DNA of 64,000 nt from Methanocella conradii HZ254. GTDB taxonomy: Archaea > Halobacteriota > Methanocellia > Methanocellales > Methanocellaceae. Position numbers and translations under genes: made by a program. Positions 43,055-51,444 of this stretch are shown here, piece by piece (position 1 is the first letter of the stretch; each line of letters starts with the position of its first letter). Below the pieces are notes generated by a model that saw nothing but the letters and a program-made list of their open reading frames with translations, was not told the origin of the DNA and searched no databases. The stretch covers positions 992,001 through 1,056,000 of the forward strand of contig NC_017034.1 of the NCBI RefSeq assembly GCF_000251105.1, read 5' to 3'.

Positions 43055-43702
43055 CTAGCCATATTCTAAAAGCATTTCCGTTATCTTAAAGTTCTTTTCC
43101 GCCATTTCCACTTTTATGGGCACCGGCACCTGTGGGCTAACCCAGTAGGTTACGCTGAACCCTTTATTATCGGATGCCGAATAAACGGTTATGGGCATGA
43201 TGCTACCGTCCGCCATCCTGGCCATGATGCTCTTTATGGGCCAGAAAGGCACGAAGTAGTAGGATAGCCCTATGTCGGGCAGGGTGTAGATTTGCAGCTT
43301 TGAGGTATCCCTGTCCTGGAAGTAGTCGCCAATGGTGCCCTTTGCATGCATTTTTAATACCTCATAGGTCGTTGCATTGCTCCATATATCATATGTAATG
43401 TTCATGCCGTTGCCTTCTGTGATGACCTGCATATACCTGGCGGGCTTGCCGTCGAGCGTATCATTCTTCACATATATCGTCATGTTCCAGGTGGAGTTTA
43501 CGCCGCTGGCATGCATCGTGATATTATCCTTCCAGTAGTGGACGCCATTAAAATTGTAGAAGCTGCTGCCTGGCGTGGCGTTTTTCAGGTACTCTGCGCT
43601 AGAGTAGCAGCCAGACACCAGGGCTGAGCATCCTATTAAGAGGAATACCACGAGGTAGGCACGCTTCAAGAGGCTACACCTATAACTATTATTAAAATAC
43701 AA
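43055..43702 (-). CDS. Predicted lipoprotein
   Basis: 215 residues. A basic N-terminus and hydrophobic stretch end in the lipobox ALVSGC (Cys32), predicting lipid attachment and surface location. The remainder is beta-rich with many N-glycosylation sequons (NAT, NIT, NST, NMT) and aromatic residues. Family not recognised; it resembles outer-surface proteins of unknown role in methanogens. Preceded by an AT-rich promoter-like region near 43690-43715. Confidence 0.7.
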   Translation of the reverse strand: MYFNNSYRCSLLKRAYLVVFLLIGCSALVSGCYSSAEYLKNATPGSSFYNFNGVHYWKDNITMHASGVNSTWNMTIYVKNDTLDGKPARYMQVITEGNGMNITYDIWSNATTYEVLKMHAKGTIGDYFQDRDTSKLQIYTLPDIGLSYYFVPFWPIKSIMARMADGSIMPITVYSASDNKGFSVTYWVSPQVPVPIKVEMAEKNFKITEMLLEYG

Positions 43703-43726
43703 ATATATAATGGTGTTAGGCGATTA

Positions 43727-44266
43727 TCACGGTAAGCCATGCCTGGGCTGCTTATTTGCCTGCTTTTTTGGGACGCCTTCGAGCTTTAGGAGCTTACGCT
43801 TTACCTCGAGGCCTCCTGAATAGCCGCCCGGCCCATTTGAGGCTACCACCCGATGGCACGGGATCACCAGTGGAATGGGGTTGGCAGCCATCACATTTCC
43901 CACAGCCCTGGCTGCACCAGGCCTGCCCACCATTCTCGCTACCTCTCCATAGGACATGGTCTTGCCGGCAGGAATCTTGCGGATGGCCTCTAGCACGGTA
44001 CGCTGAAAATGAGTCGATCCATCAAGGCTTACATCATACTTTATAAAGTCATCCTTACCCGTAGCAAAATATTCTTTAATGGAGCCTATAATGCTCGACC
44101 CCTTAGGATTGCTGGCAGGCTTTTTCGGCGTCATCTCAACCCTTCTAATCTTCCCTTCTTCAACCTCAACCACGATATATAAGCCCAAATATTCAGAATA
44201 AAAGTGGTCTTCCATATCAGCCCTCGACATGTTCATATCCCTGGAATGCAAATAATCATCGGGCAT
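43727..44266 (-). CDS. ogt: Methylated-DNA--protein-cysteine methyltransferase
   Basis: 179-residue suicide DNA-repair enzyme that removes O6-alkyl groups from guanine. The active site is IPCHRVV (Cys137), preceded by GKTMSYGEVARMVGRPGAAR and VGNVMAANP, and followed by GGYSGGLEVKRKLLKLEG. The N-terminal domain is short and divergent. Divergent from the GNAT gene with only 8 nt between starts. Confidence 0.95.
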   Translation of the reverse strand: MPDDYLHSRDMNMSRADMEDHFYSEYLGLYIVVEVEEGKIRRVEMTPKKPASNPKGSSIIGSIKEYFATGKDDFIKYDVSLDGSTHFQRTVLEAIRKIPAGKTMSYGEVARMVGRPGAARAVGNVMAANPIPLVIPCHRVVASNGPGGYSGGLEVKRKLLKLEGVPKKQANKQPRHGLP

Positions 44267-44274
44267 AGATAAAA

Positions 44275-44751
44275 ATGCTGGTTAGAAATGCTTTCCCAGG
44301 GGATTTTCTAGAGGTGGCAAAAAAGTCAAAGGAGTGGGCGGATCTCGTCATCGAAAGAGAGACCATATACCACATAATGACCGAGCATTTCAGGGATACG
44401 TGCTTCATCGCGGAGGAGAGGGGCGAGATGATAGGCTACCTGCTTGGCTTCAGGTCGCAGGCACGGCCCGAAGAGGCCTTAATTCACCTCATACAGGTGG
44501 CGCCTCACATGCGGGGAAATGGCATCGGGCGCCGGCTCTTCAACCAGTTCCAGTATACAGTTAAAAAGATGGGCTGCAAAAGGATAGTCGCTATCACCAA
44601 GCCCGAGAATAATTACTGTAACAGATTCCATAAGGCAATGGGGTTTAACGTGGTGGAAGCGGGAGAGGCCATCGAGGTCAACGGGGTGCGGGCGATAAAG
44701 GACTATAACGGGCCGGGAAAGCATATGGTCCTGTGGCATAAGAATATATGA
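44275..44751 (+). CDS. GNAT-family N-acetyltransferase
   Basis: 158 residues. The acetyl-CoA loop is IQVAPHMRGNGIGRRLFNQF (Q/RxxGxG/A type), and the C-terminal part has NRFHKAMGFNVVE. The substrate is not predictable. Immediately divergent from the DNA-repair methyltransferase. ATG 44275 has no clear ribosome binding site, so it may be leaderless. Confidence 0.88.
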   Translation: MLVRNAFPGDFLEVAKKSKEWADLVIERETIYHIMTEHFRDTCFIAEERGEMIGYLLGFRSQARPEEALIHLIQVAPHMRGNGIGRRLFNQFQYTVKKMGCKRIVAITKPENNYCNRFHKAMGFNVVEAGEAIEVNGVRAIKDYNGPGKHMVLWHKNI

Positions 44752-44762
44752 AGAAAGTGTGA

Positions 44763-45440
44763 CTATATTAGGTACCAGTCCGTATCGTTAATCGAGCGCT
44801 CTGTTACGCCCACGGTTCGTGGCGGAACGCCCTTCAGGGTGGTAAGCGCATCGCTCAAGTCCTGCAGGTAGGGCCGCCTGGATAGGCTCCCGAACTTAAA
44901 TGGCTTATCGAGCTGGACGTTGGCCTCAAGCGTCTCGGGCCGGGGGACGATGTCAACCTTAATATTAGTGAGGGTGAGCGCCTTTTCCATCGCTTTCCTG
45001 AAATCGCCTATACAATAGGCCACCCTATGTCTATAGCAATGCCTGGTCTTCTCGAGGTAGCGGGCCAGCCTCTTGCTCTCGTTCCTCACGAACTCGTCTT
45101 TGACGGAGGCAACGTTGCACCGACCCAGCATGAACTCATAGTGCATGAACGGGTACTCCTCGTCCAGCTCCCTCGGGGTGACGCCGCACGTCCCGAATGT
45201 GACGATGTGGACTTCCTCTGGCTTTAAAATGCTAAAGATGATGCGGTCGTACATCTTGTGGGAAGGGCTTGCGTGATATGGCTTTACCTTGGCGCATGGG
45301 ACGAAGATGCAAAAATCCCTCTCAGGTGGCTTATAAGCGTCAGAAAGTATCCACTCGTTGGCGCGCACCATGTCTGGGTGGCTCAACACACGTTCGCCCT
45401 TCATCGGCTCCTTAGAGCGCTCGTTCTCGGGGATGATCAT
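44763..45440 (-). CDS. DUF5591 (archaeosine synthase core-like) protein
   Basis: 225-residue stand-alone protein with the motif FVPCAKVKPYHASPSHKMYD, closely resembling the PCSxxKPYSxSxSH motif of archaeosine synthase ArcS and its DUF5591 relatives. It also has VTFGTCGVTPRELDEEYPFM and CYRHRVAYCIGDF. ArcS itself is longer and has a PUA domain, absent here. It may be a split or paralogous tRNA archaeosine-pathway protein; substrate not shown. The inverted-core repeat element lies directly upstream. Confidence 0.72.
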   Translation of the reverse strand: MIIPENERSKEPMKGERVLSHPDMVRANEWILSDAYKPPERDFCIFVPCAKVKPYHASPSHKMYDRIIFSILKPEEVHIVTFGTCGVTPRELDEEYPFMHYEFMLGRCNVASVKDEFVRNESKRLARYLEKTRHCYRHRVAYCIGDFRKAMEKALTLTNIKVDIVPRPETLEANVQLDKPFKFGSLSRRPYLQDLSDALTTLKGVPPRTVGVTERSINDTDWYLI

Positions 45441-45487
45441 GGCCGTAAGACTACTCCCTTTTAGCGATAAAATAGTTTTCCTTGAAC

Positions 45488-45698
45488 TGTTGCGTTGAAT
45501 ATATGACCTTTCTTTTTCTAGTGGCTGAATGGGGGTTCTATTATTCGTTATTGGATGGTTTGACAGAACATCTTCTACTTCTAGAGACTAAAGAGGGGCT
45601 TCGCTTTTAACTCGAGCGCTCCGCGCGGCGTATGCCCCATTCAGCCTCGAATAGAAGAACCATCTGCTCGACCATCATATTAATATTTCAACGCAACA
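45488..45698. repeat. Dispersed intergenic element, copy A
   Basis: Outer 12-bp perfect inverted arms, TGTTGCGTTGAA (45488-45499) and TTCAACGCAACA (45687-45698), enclose a body with inner arms GGCTGAATGGGG (45523-45534) and CCCCATTCAGCC (45635-45646). The GC-rich core is about 45595-45638. The flanks match copy B at 54361-54520 directly, for example CATCTTCTACTTCTAGA and CGACCATCATATTAAT. The core is in the opposite orientation to copy B. No open frame; it fills the space upstream of the DUF5591 gene. Confidence 0.85.
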
Positions 45699-45700
45699 CC

Positions 45701-46039
45701 TTAAACATCGCTTAAAAGCCTGAAACGGCCAAGCCTGGGCTGGGCATATACGTGATACCGCGTAGTCTTATCGGCAGAATTAAACTCTACGGTATGGAGG
45801 CTCCGGCCGTTCTTAGATAGCCGATACTGCCCTGACTCAAGCGTATCGAACTCGCTATCAGGGTTGAAGATCACCACGTCTTTATACTCTGCGTCTATAT
45901 ACTCGCCGGTGCTGGTGATGAGAAAACCTATCTTCAAGTGGCGCTGGCCTTTCGGGATGAAATAATAAAAGCGGTGGGCATCTCTCGTGCCAAGGATATA
46001 CTTGCCTTCGCCCTCAGGAAGATATGTGCCCAGGGACAT
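45701..46039 (-). CDS. Unrecognised 112-residue protein
   Basis: Beta-rich, soluble and without cysteine pairs. Notable segments are GKYILGTRDAHRFYYFIPKG, GEYIDAEYKDVVIFNPDSEF and TRYHVYAQPRLGRFRLL. No family recognised. The stop codon touches the repeat element, and it lies 41 nt before the nadX stop region on the same strand. The coherent composition supports a real gene. Confidence 0.55.
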   Translation of the reverse strand: MSLGTYLPEGEGKYILGTRDAHRFYYFIPKGQRHLKIGFLITSTGEYIDAEYKDVVIFNPDSEFDTLESGQYRLSKNGRSLHTVEFNSADKTTRYHVYAQPRLGRFRLLSDV

Positions 46040-46080
46040 TAAAAAATATAAATCATTTTATTTATATAATTATTTGGGGC

Positions 46081-46896
46081 TTAAGTGCCGATCTTTAGCG
46101 GCTCGCACACCTGCTTGAGCGTCGCGATCGCCGATAGCGCCGCCAAATAGCTCGTCCTGGGGTTGGTAGCCGACGGCACATTTTCTATCTTAGCGTGGAA
46201 GTCCCCAAAGTCGCCTTTGACGTGTATCTCGTGGACGTTACGGGTTATCGTTGGATCGACCACGACCTTGACCACGGTCTTTTCGAACCCTATGCCCACG
46301 AGGCTGAGGGATGCGGCCACGTTGACGTTTGCCGGGAACTCCTTTATCGCGATAGCTGCAGGCCCCGAAAATATCTCAGTGGGCACGGTAAACTTATCCA
46401 GGTCGATGTTGTTCCTCACCACGAATGGCGCCCCCTTTAGGCCTCTTGCTGGCTTTCGAGTCGTGATGGTGACACACTCGACGTGCTTAATTGAAGCCGA
46501 CTTAACTGCGTCCAGCCCTCCAATCGCCCCGGAAGGCACATAGATGCTACAATGATGCTCCCTTGCCAGGGCCTTGATCTGCTCCAAAAGTTCTTTATCG
46601 GAGAGGGCGCCCACGCTCATTATCATCACGCTCTTAGAGTTCGACAGCGCAGTTATCGCAACCTCTCTGACGGCAGCCTGCGACGCCGCCTCGACTACGA
46701 TGTTACACTCCTTCACGAGGTCTTCAAGCGGTAACACCTTAGGCTTCTGAGCGAGCGAGGCGGCAAACTCTTCTGCCTCATCTACCTTTCTATCCCAGAG
46801 CGCGACGAGCCTGGCCGGCACCGTGCCATCGTCAATGGCCCTGGCTATCTCCTTACCGATGGCCCCTGCGCCGACAATACCTATCTTGAACATCAT
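46081..46896 (-). CDS. nadX: L-aspartate dehydrogenase
   Basis: 271 residues. Makes iminoaspartate for NAD synthesis from aspartate using NAD(P). It has the Rossmann motif IGIVGAGAIGKEIARAI, VEAASQAAVREVA, VPSGAIGGLDAVKSA (catalytic region), TRKPARGLKGAPF and FPANVNVAASLSLVGIGFEKT. The open frame starts at 46911, but the ATG-ATG pair at 46896/46893 (MMFKIGIVG) fits the family. Divergent from nadC, confirming the pathway. Confidence 0.94.
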   Translation of the reverse strand: MMFKIGIVGAGAIGKEIARAIDDGTVPARLVALWDRKVDEAEEFAASLAQKPKVLPLEDLVKECNIVVEAASQAAVREVAITALSNSKSVMIMSVGALSDKELLEQIKALAREHHCSIYVPSGAIGGLDAVKSASIKHVECVTITTRKPARGLKGAPFVVRNNIDLDKFTVPTEIFSGPAAIAIKEFPANVNVAASLSLVGIGFEKTVVKVVVDPTITRNVHEIHVKGDFGDFHAKIENVPSATNPRTSYLAALSAIATLKQVCEPLKIGT

Positions 46897-46946
46897 TATC
46901 GCAGGTCTCATATATCTTGATTGCTCAAATGATTTACGGTGGAATA

Positions 46947-47780
46947 ATGCTCTCTACGGAAGAACTGGACGCCTACCTGGAGGAAGACCTTGGCGATGAT
47001 GACGACTCGAATGGCATAGTCCCGGCCGTCGAGGCGTTCGGCAGCATAGCGTGTAAGGAGGAAGGCGTTCTGGCAGGCCTGGAAGAAGCATGTGCCGTGT
47101 TCAGGCACCTCGGCCTTACGACGGCCACATCTTTCGTGGATGGCCAGCCACTTAAAAAAGGCGACGTAGTCCTGGAGGTCAGAGGCAGCGCACGAGACAT
47201 GATGCGAGGAGAAAGGCTGGCCCTTAACTTTTTAGGACGGATGAGCGGCATAGCGACCCTTACGGCGAAGTGCATATCGCTGGCGCCCGGGGTACGCATC
47301 GCGGCAACGAGAAAGACTACGCCGGGCTTCCGCAAGTTCGAGAAAAAGGCCGTCAAGCTGGCCGGCGGCGATGCACACCGCTATGACCTTTCCTCTGCCG
47401 TGATGATTAAAGACAACCAGATCCGCGTCATGGGCCTTGAAAGCGCCATCAGGGAAGCGAAAAGGAGTGCGAGCTTCACCAAGAAGATAGAGGTCGAGGT
47501 TGAATCGATCGAAGATGCTGAGAAGGCGGCGAGGCTCGGCGTCGATATAATCATGTTTGATAACATGAAGCCCGCCACCATAAAGGAGGGAGTAAAAAAG
47601 GTGAAAGCCATCGATGCCCGCATTTTATTGGAGGCTTCCGGCGGCATCACCCTCGAGAACCTGGCGGATTATGCCAGGACGGGCGTAGACGCCATATCGC
47701 TTGGCGCCCTGACGAGAGACGCCCGCTGGCTCGACTTCAGCATGGACATCCGGCCTTTAATCATTTCAGGGCATCGATGA
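46947..47780 (+). CDS. nadC: Nicotinate-nucleotide pyrophosphorylase (quinolinate phosphoribosyltransferase)
   Basis: 277 residues; converts quinolinate and PRPP to nicotinate mononucleotide. Signatures are EDLGDDD at the N-terminus, LNFLGRMSGIATLTAKC, ATRKTTPGFRKFEKKAVKLA, GGDAHRYDLSSAVMIKDNQI and EVEVESIEDA. ATG 46947 with GGTGG at 46938-46942 is preferred over the ATG at 46917. Quinolinate synthase nadA is not in the window. Ends in a 20-nt convergent overlap with the next gene. Confidence 0.96.
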   Translation: MLSTEELDAYLEEDLGDDDDSNGIVPAVEAFGSIACKEEGVLAGLEEACAVFRHLGLTTATSFVDGQPLKKGDVVLEVRGSARDMMRGERLALNFLGRMSGIATLTAKCISLAPGVRIAATRKTTPGFRKFEKKAVKLAGGDAHRYDLSSAVMIKDNQIRVMGLESAIREAKRSASFTKKIEVEVESIEDAEKAARLGVDIIMFDNMKPATIKEGVKKVKAIDARILLEASGGITLENLADYARTGVDAISLGALTRDARWLDFSMDIRPLIISGHR

Positions 47781-48825
47781 TGCTCTCCATATCGACATGC
47801 TCGGAAAACATGCTTTTCATGAGCTCGATCTTCTGGGGGTTCTTAATGCGAACGCTGCGCAGGAGCGCCTCCATCTTATCCACCAGGGTCATCGTGTCGT
47901 CCGGGAATAGTATGATAGGAATGCCAAGCTCTTCCGCCCTGCCAAGGACAGGGGCCTCCGGGTACAGGTTACCCGATAGCAGCACGCAGCTTGACCGCGC
48001 CTCCAGCGCTGCCATCTGCGTATCCGCACGGTCACCCGCCGTGATGACGGCCCTGTTGGGCTTTCTCCTGAAAACCTTTATGGCATTCTCGAGAGACATT
48101 GCGCCCACGACGATGCCGCTCACGGATACGTCGATGTTTTCTTTTCCGGCAAGCACCTGGCCATGTAGCTCTTCGGATATCTCTCCAGCCGTCACGCTCA
48201 TCAAAGCCTTATTCTGGGGGATGACGCCAAGGACCTTTACGCTCCTCTTTTCAAAGTATGGCACGACCTTTTCCTTTACAAAGTTAATGAAGTTCGGCCC
48301 TATATTGTTGAATACTATGCCTACGAGCTCAACGTCCCTGGGCAGGAGCTTCATGTAGGTCACGATGCGGTTGACGGCGAAGTCATCACAATACCTCGCC
48401 ACGAGAAGGATTTTGCTCCCCGTCATGCGGGCTACATCGAAGTCGGATAGGCTCAATACGCTGCCGCCACTCAAGTCACCCGCGCCTTCCAGCATGACGG
48501 CGTCCTTGCCCTTGCTTACCTTTTCAAACGTAGCCAGTAGCTTCTCGGCAAGAGGCTTCTCCTTGCCTTCCAGGACGTCGTCAAGCAGGCGGTATGTAAA
48601 CAATATGGGCGCCAGGTCGTCAAGGCTTTCCTGTAGCCCGAGTATGCGCTTCATGTTCAGGGCGTCGTCGTCCGTCAATACACCGTTGGCGTCGACGATG
48701 ATATTTCCCACGGGCTTCATGTAGCCAACCTTGTAATCATAGTCCTTGAGTTTCAATGCCAGCGCCATCGTGATAGCGCTTTTACCGGAGTAGAGGTCCG
48801 GAGAGCTTACCATTATCGAACGCAT
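47761..48825 (-). CDS. Phosphotransacetylase-family (BioD-like AAA_26 plus DRTGG) protein
   Basis: 354 residues. An N-terminal P-loop domain of the dethiobiotin synthase type (SIMVSSPDLYSGKSAITMAL, VMLEGAGDLSGGSVLSL) is followed by a DRTGG domain (about 210-330) with NRAVITAGDRADTQMAALEA. This matches the N-terminal regulatory portion of long phosphotransacetylases and stand-alone archaeal relatives. No catalytic PTA domain is present, so a nucleotide-sensing or regulatory role is inferred. Confidence 0.82.
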   Translation of the reverse strand: MRSIMVSSPDLYSGKSAITMALALKLKDYDYKVGYMKPVGNIIVDANGVLTDDDALNMKRILGLQESLDDLAPILFTYRLLDDVLEGKEKPLAEKLLATFEKVSKGKDAVMLEGAGDLSGGSVLSLSDFDVARMTGSKILLVARYCDDFAVNRIVTYMKLLPRDVELVGIVFNNIGPNFINFVKEKVVPYFEKRSVKVLGVIPQNKALMSVTAGEISEELHGQVLAGKENIDVSVSGIVVGAMSLENAIKVFRRKPNRAVITAGDRADTQMAALEARSSCVLLSGNLYPEAPVLGRAEELGIPIILFPDDTMTLVDKMEALLRSVRIKNPQKIELMKSMFSEHVDMESIIDALK

Positions 48826-48991
48826 TCGTCTTCCTCATTGGATACTAAATATTTAATCATGATATTTAATACTATCTCGTCCTTTGTCATTAATAGTTTA
48901 ACTTTTTTTCGCTTGGGCTCCGCTTGCATATGATGCCATTCTACCATTAAGCATTTATGCATAGGAGTGGGCTTTAATATTAGTGTTCGTC

Positions 48992-50161
48992 ATGATGGTC
49001 AGGGCCACGTATCATGTGGAGGCGGAAGCGCCTCTTGAGAAGGTAGCTAAGGAGATAGCCGCCGAGCAGTCTACCGGCACATGGACCGACGTGCCCGCCG
49101 AGCGCGATGTCCATGAAAAGCTTGGCGCCCGCGTCGTAAGCGCAAAAGAGGGCACGGTAGTCATCGATTTTCCCGCCGAGATTTTTGAGCCTGTGAACGT
49201 GCCGCAGATATTATCCGTGGTGGCCGGTAACCTGTTTGGCCTGGGGGGCCTTAAAGCCCTACGGCTTGAGGATGTTGACTTTACCCCCCTGTTGAAGCAT
49301 TATAAGGGGCCGAGGTTTGGCATCCAGGATGTCAGGAAGTACCTGGGGGTGTATGATAGGCCGCTGATAGGGACGATTATAAAGCCTAAGGTCGGCTTAA
49401 GCCCGAAGCGCACTGCAGAGGTGGCAGAACAGGCAGCTTTAGGCGGCCTTGACCTGATCAAGGACGACGAGACCTTGACCGATCAGGCGTTTTGCCCGCT
49501 GGAGGAGAGGCTGACAGCGGTCATGGATAAGCTTGATAAGGCGGAGGCCGTGGTCGGTAAGCCCTGCCTTTATGCCGTCAACGTGACCGCGGGTGCGGAC
49601 AAGATAGTAGAGCGGGCGGAGAGGGCCAAAGAGCTAGGCGCTAACATGATAATGGTTGACATATTGACCGCAGGGTTTTCCGCGGTCCAGGCAATCAACG
49701 AGGCCGGCATAAACCTGCCCATACACGTACACAGGACGATGCACGGCGCCTTAACGCGCGGCGCATTCGGCATCTCCATGCCCGTCATAGCAAAGCTGAC
49801 GAGAATGGTTGGCGGCACAAACCTGCACATTGGCACCTATAGCGGCAAGATGGAGCGTAATATAAGCGATATTGACCGCTCAAGGGATATATTGCGAGAG
49901 CCATGGAACGATTTCAAGCCGATGTTTCCCGCTGTGTCGGGCGGCATTTACCCTCAGCTTGTAAAGGCAAACCTCGACCATTATGGCATTGATTGCATAC
50001 TACAGGCTGGCGGGGGCATTCATGGGCACCCCGAAGGCACCATAGCCGGCGCGAAGGCCATGTTTCAGGCGGTCGAGGCATGGAAAAAACAGGCTCCGCT
50101 GCCAGAATACGCTAAGGCGCATCACGAGCTTGCCGTAGCGCTGAAAAAGTGGGGGCATTAA
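48992..50161 (+). CDS. rbcL: Form III ribulose-1,5-bisphosphate carboxylase/oxygenase
   Basis: 389 residues. All canonical active-site groups are present: the loop EQSTGTWTDV, VAGNLFG, TIIKPKVGLS (Lys131, Lys133), LIKDDET (the carbamylated Lys157, Asp159, Glu160), HVHRTMHGA (His247, Arg248), LHIGTYSGKM (His279, loop-6 Lys286), PAVSGGIYP (Ser316) and LQAGGGIHGHP. It is therefore a true RuBisCO, not a RuBisCO-like protein. In archaea this form works in AMP/nucleoside recycling or, with phosphoribulokinase, in a hexulose-phosphate cycle. Partner genes are not adjacent. Starts are ATG 48992/48995; GTG 48983 is possible. Confidence 0.93.
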   Translation: MMVRATYHVEAEAPLEKVAKEIAAEQSTGTWTDVPAERDVHEKLGARVVSAKEGTVVIDFPAEIFEPVNVPQILSVVAGNLFGLGGLKALRLEDVDFTPLLKHYKGPRFGIQDVRKYLGVYDRPLIGTIIKPKVGLSPKRTAEVAEQAALGGLDLIKDDETLTDQAFCPLEERLTAVMDKLDKAEAVVGKPCLYAVNVTAGADKIVERAERAKELGANMIMVDILTAGFSAVQAINEAGINLPIHVHRTMHGALTRGAFGISMPVIAKLTRMVGGTNLHIGTYSGKMERNISDIDRSRDILREPWNDFKPMFPAVSGGIYPQLVKANLDHYGIDCILQAGGGIHGHPEGTIAGAKAMFQAVEAWKKQAPLPEYAKAHHELAVALKKWGH

Positions 50162-50216
50162 AGCATACACAAAGGGAAAAGTATTATATGCAATAAAATG
50201 AAAATAAGTTCTTGCC

Positions 50217-51422
50217 ATGCAAGCGCCATCTTTGACGAAGTACTGGGACGAAAAGCGGGGAAGGATGTCCATACTCTTAAAAAACGGGGAGAAGCCGCTA
50301 CGGGACATATCGATAGAGGATGAGTATCCTACTACACTAGAGGGCATGATCTGCTTTGCTAAGTCCGGTGGCATCGCCCCCGTTGCATCTGCTTCGGGCG
50401 GAAAGATGGTGTGGAAAGTGGCAAGCCTGGCGCCTGGCGAGGTAAAGGAGCTCATATATACGGCTCTCACAAGGGAAGCGCTGGATGGGCTATCGCCAAA
50501 AAGGCCTACGCCCGCAGACGCAGCGCTCCTGTCATCCATGGCGTCACGGGCGCCAGCGTTATATGTGGGCCAGGCGGAGGTCAAGGGCGTCGAAGAGCCA
50601 GCCCGGGAAGAGCGGCTGGCAGAAAAGGAGAAGGCTGAAAGGCGCGCAGTCGTCATCGCCGTAGGGGCCGGCAAGGGGGGCACCGGAAAGACCACCTTCG
50701 CGATAAACCTGGGCGTCGCCCTGGCGGAGATGGGATGCGACACGGTGCTGATGGACGCAGACACGAGCATGGGCAACCTCTCCACGTACGTAGGCCTCGA
50801 GCCTCAAAGCCTCAAGGCCACGCTCCACGAGGTGCTCGCGGGCGAGGCGGAGCCGGATAAGGCCGTGTACCGGGCCTTCAGCGACAGGCTGAGGCTGGTG
50901 CCAAGCGGCCTCTCCCTGGAGGGCTTCTTAAAGATGGACCGCTCCCTCCTCAAGGATGTAATAGAACACTTCTCGAAGAATGCGGACTTCATGGTAATAG
51001 ACACCCCGGCCGGGTACAACAAGGAGCTAGCCCTGTCGCTGGCGGCCTCCGACCACCTCATACTCGTGCTGAACCCCGACGAGGGGAGCATGACGGATGG
51101 CCTCAAAGTGCAGGAGATGGCTAAGATCTTGAAGGTGAACGTTTTGGGAGTTGTGTTAAACCGCTACGATATGAAAAACCCTCAGTTCTCCCCTTCTCAG
51201 GTTGAGGAGCACTTCGGGACGCCTGTAATAGCCATGCTGCCAGAAGAGCCTGGCGTGAGGCGTAAGGACAAGGTGCCCGCCGTGCTGGCCAGCCCATCCA
51301 GCAAGATGTCTATGGAGGTGTACCGCGTGGCTGAGATGGTGTCGGGGGTAAAAGCCCCAGCAGAAAGCCCGTCATTCGCGTCCAGGCTCATGCTGGCCCT
51401 CTTCCGCACGGCAAATATTTAG
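50217..51422 (+). CDS. MinD/ParA-like ATPase with N-terminal extra domain
   Basis: 401 residues. The first 140 form an unassigned beta-type domain (IEDEYPTTLEGMICFAKSGG, VWKVASLAPGEVKELIYTA) resembling an adaptor fold. The rest is a deviant Walker ATPase: VIAVGAGKGGTGKTTFAINL at about 142-161, DTVLMDADTSMGNLSTYVG, DFMVIDTPAGYNKE and LILVLNPDEGSMTDGLKV. Such proteins position membrane or chromosome cargo. No ParB or MinE partner is adjacent. Confidence 0.88.
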   Translation: MQAPSLTKYWDEKRGRMSILLKNGEKPLRDISIEDEYPTTLEGMICFAKSGGIAPVASASGGKMVWKVASLAPGEVKELIYTALTREALDGLSPKRPTPADAALLSSMASRAPALYVGQAEVKGVEEPAREERLAEKEKAERRAVVIAVGAGKGGTGKTTFAINLGVALAEMGCDTVLMDADTSMGNLSTYVGLEPQSLKATLHEVLAGEAEPDKAVYRAFSDRLRLVPSGLSLEGFLKMDRSLLKDVIEHFSKNADFMVIDTPAGYNKELALSLAASDHLILVLNPDEGSMTDGLKVQEMAKILKVNVLGVVLNRYDMKNPQFSPSQVEEHFGTPVIAMLPEEPGVRRKDKVPAVLASPSSKMSMEVYRVAEMVSGVKAPAESPSFASRLMLALFRTANI

Positions 51423-51444
51423 CTTTTTAAGGCGACTATTAAGC

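Noticed and set aside
48992..50161. RuBisCO-like protein (form IV)
   Set aside because: All carbamylation, metal and phosphate-binding residues of true RuBisCO are present.
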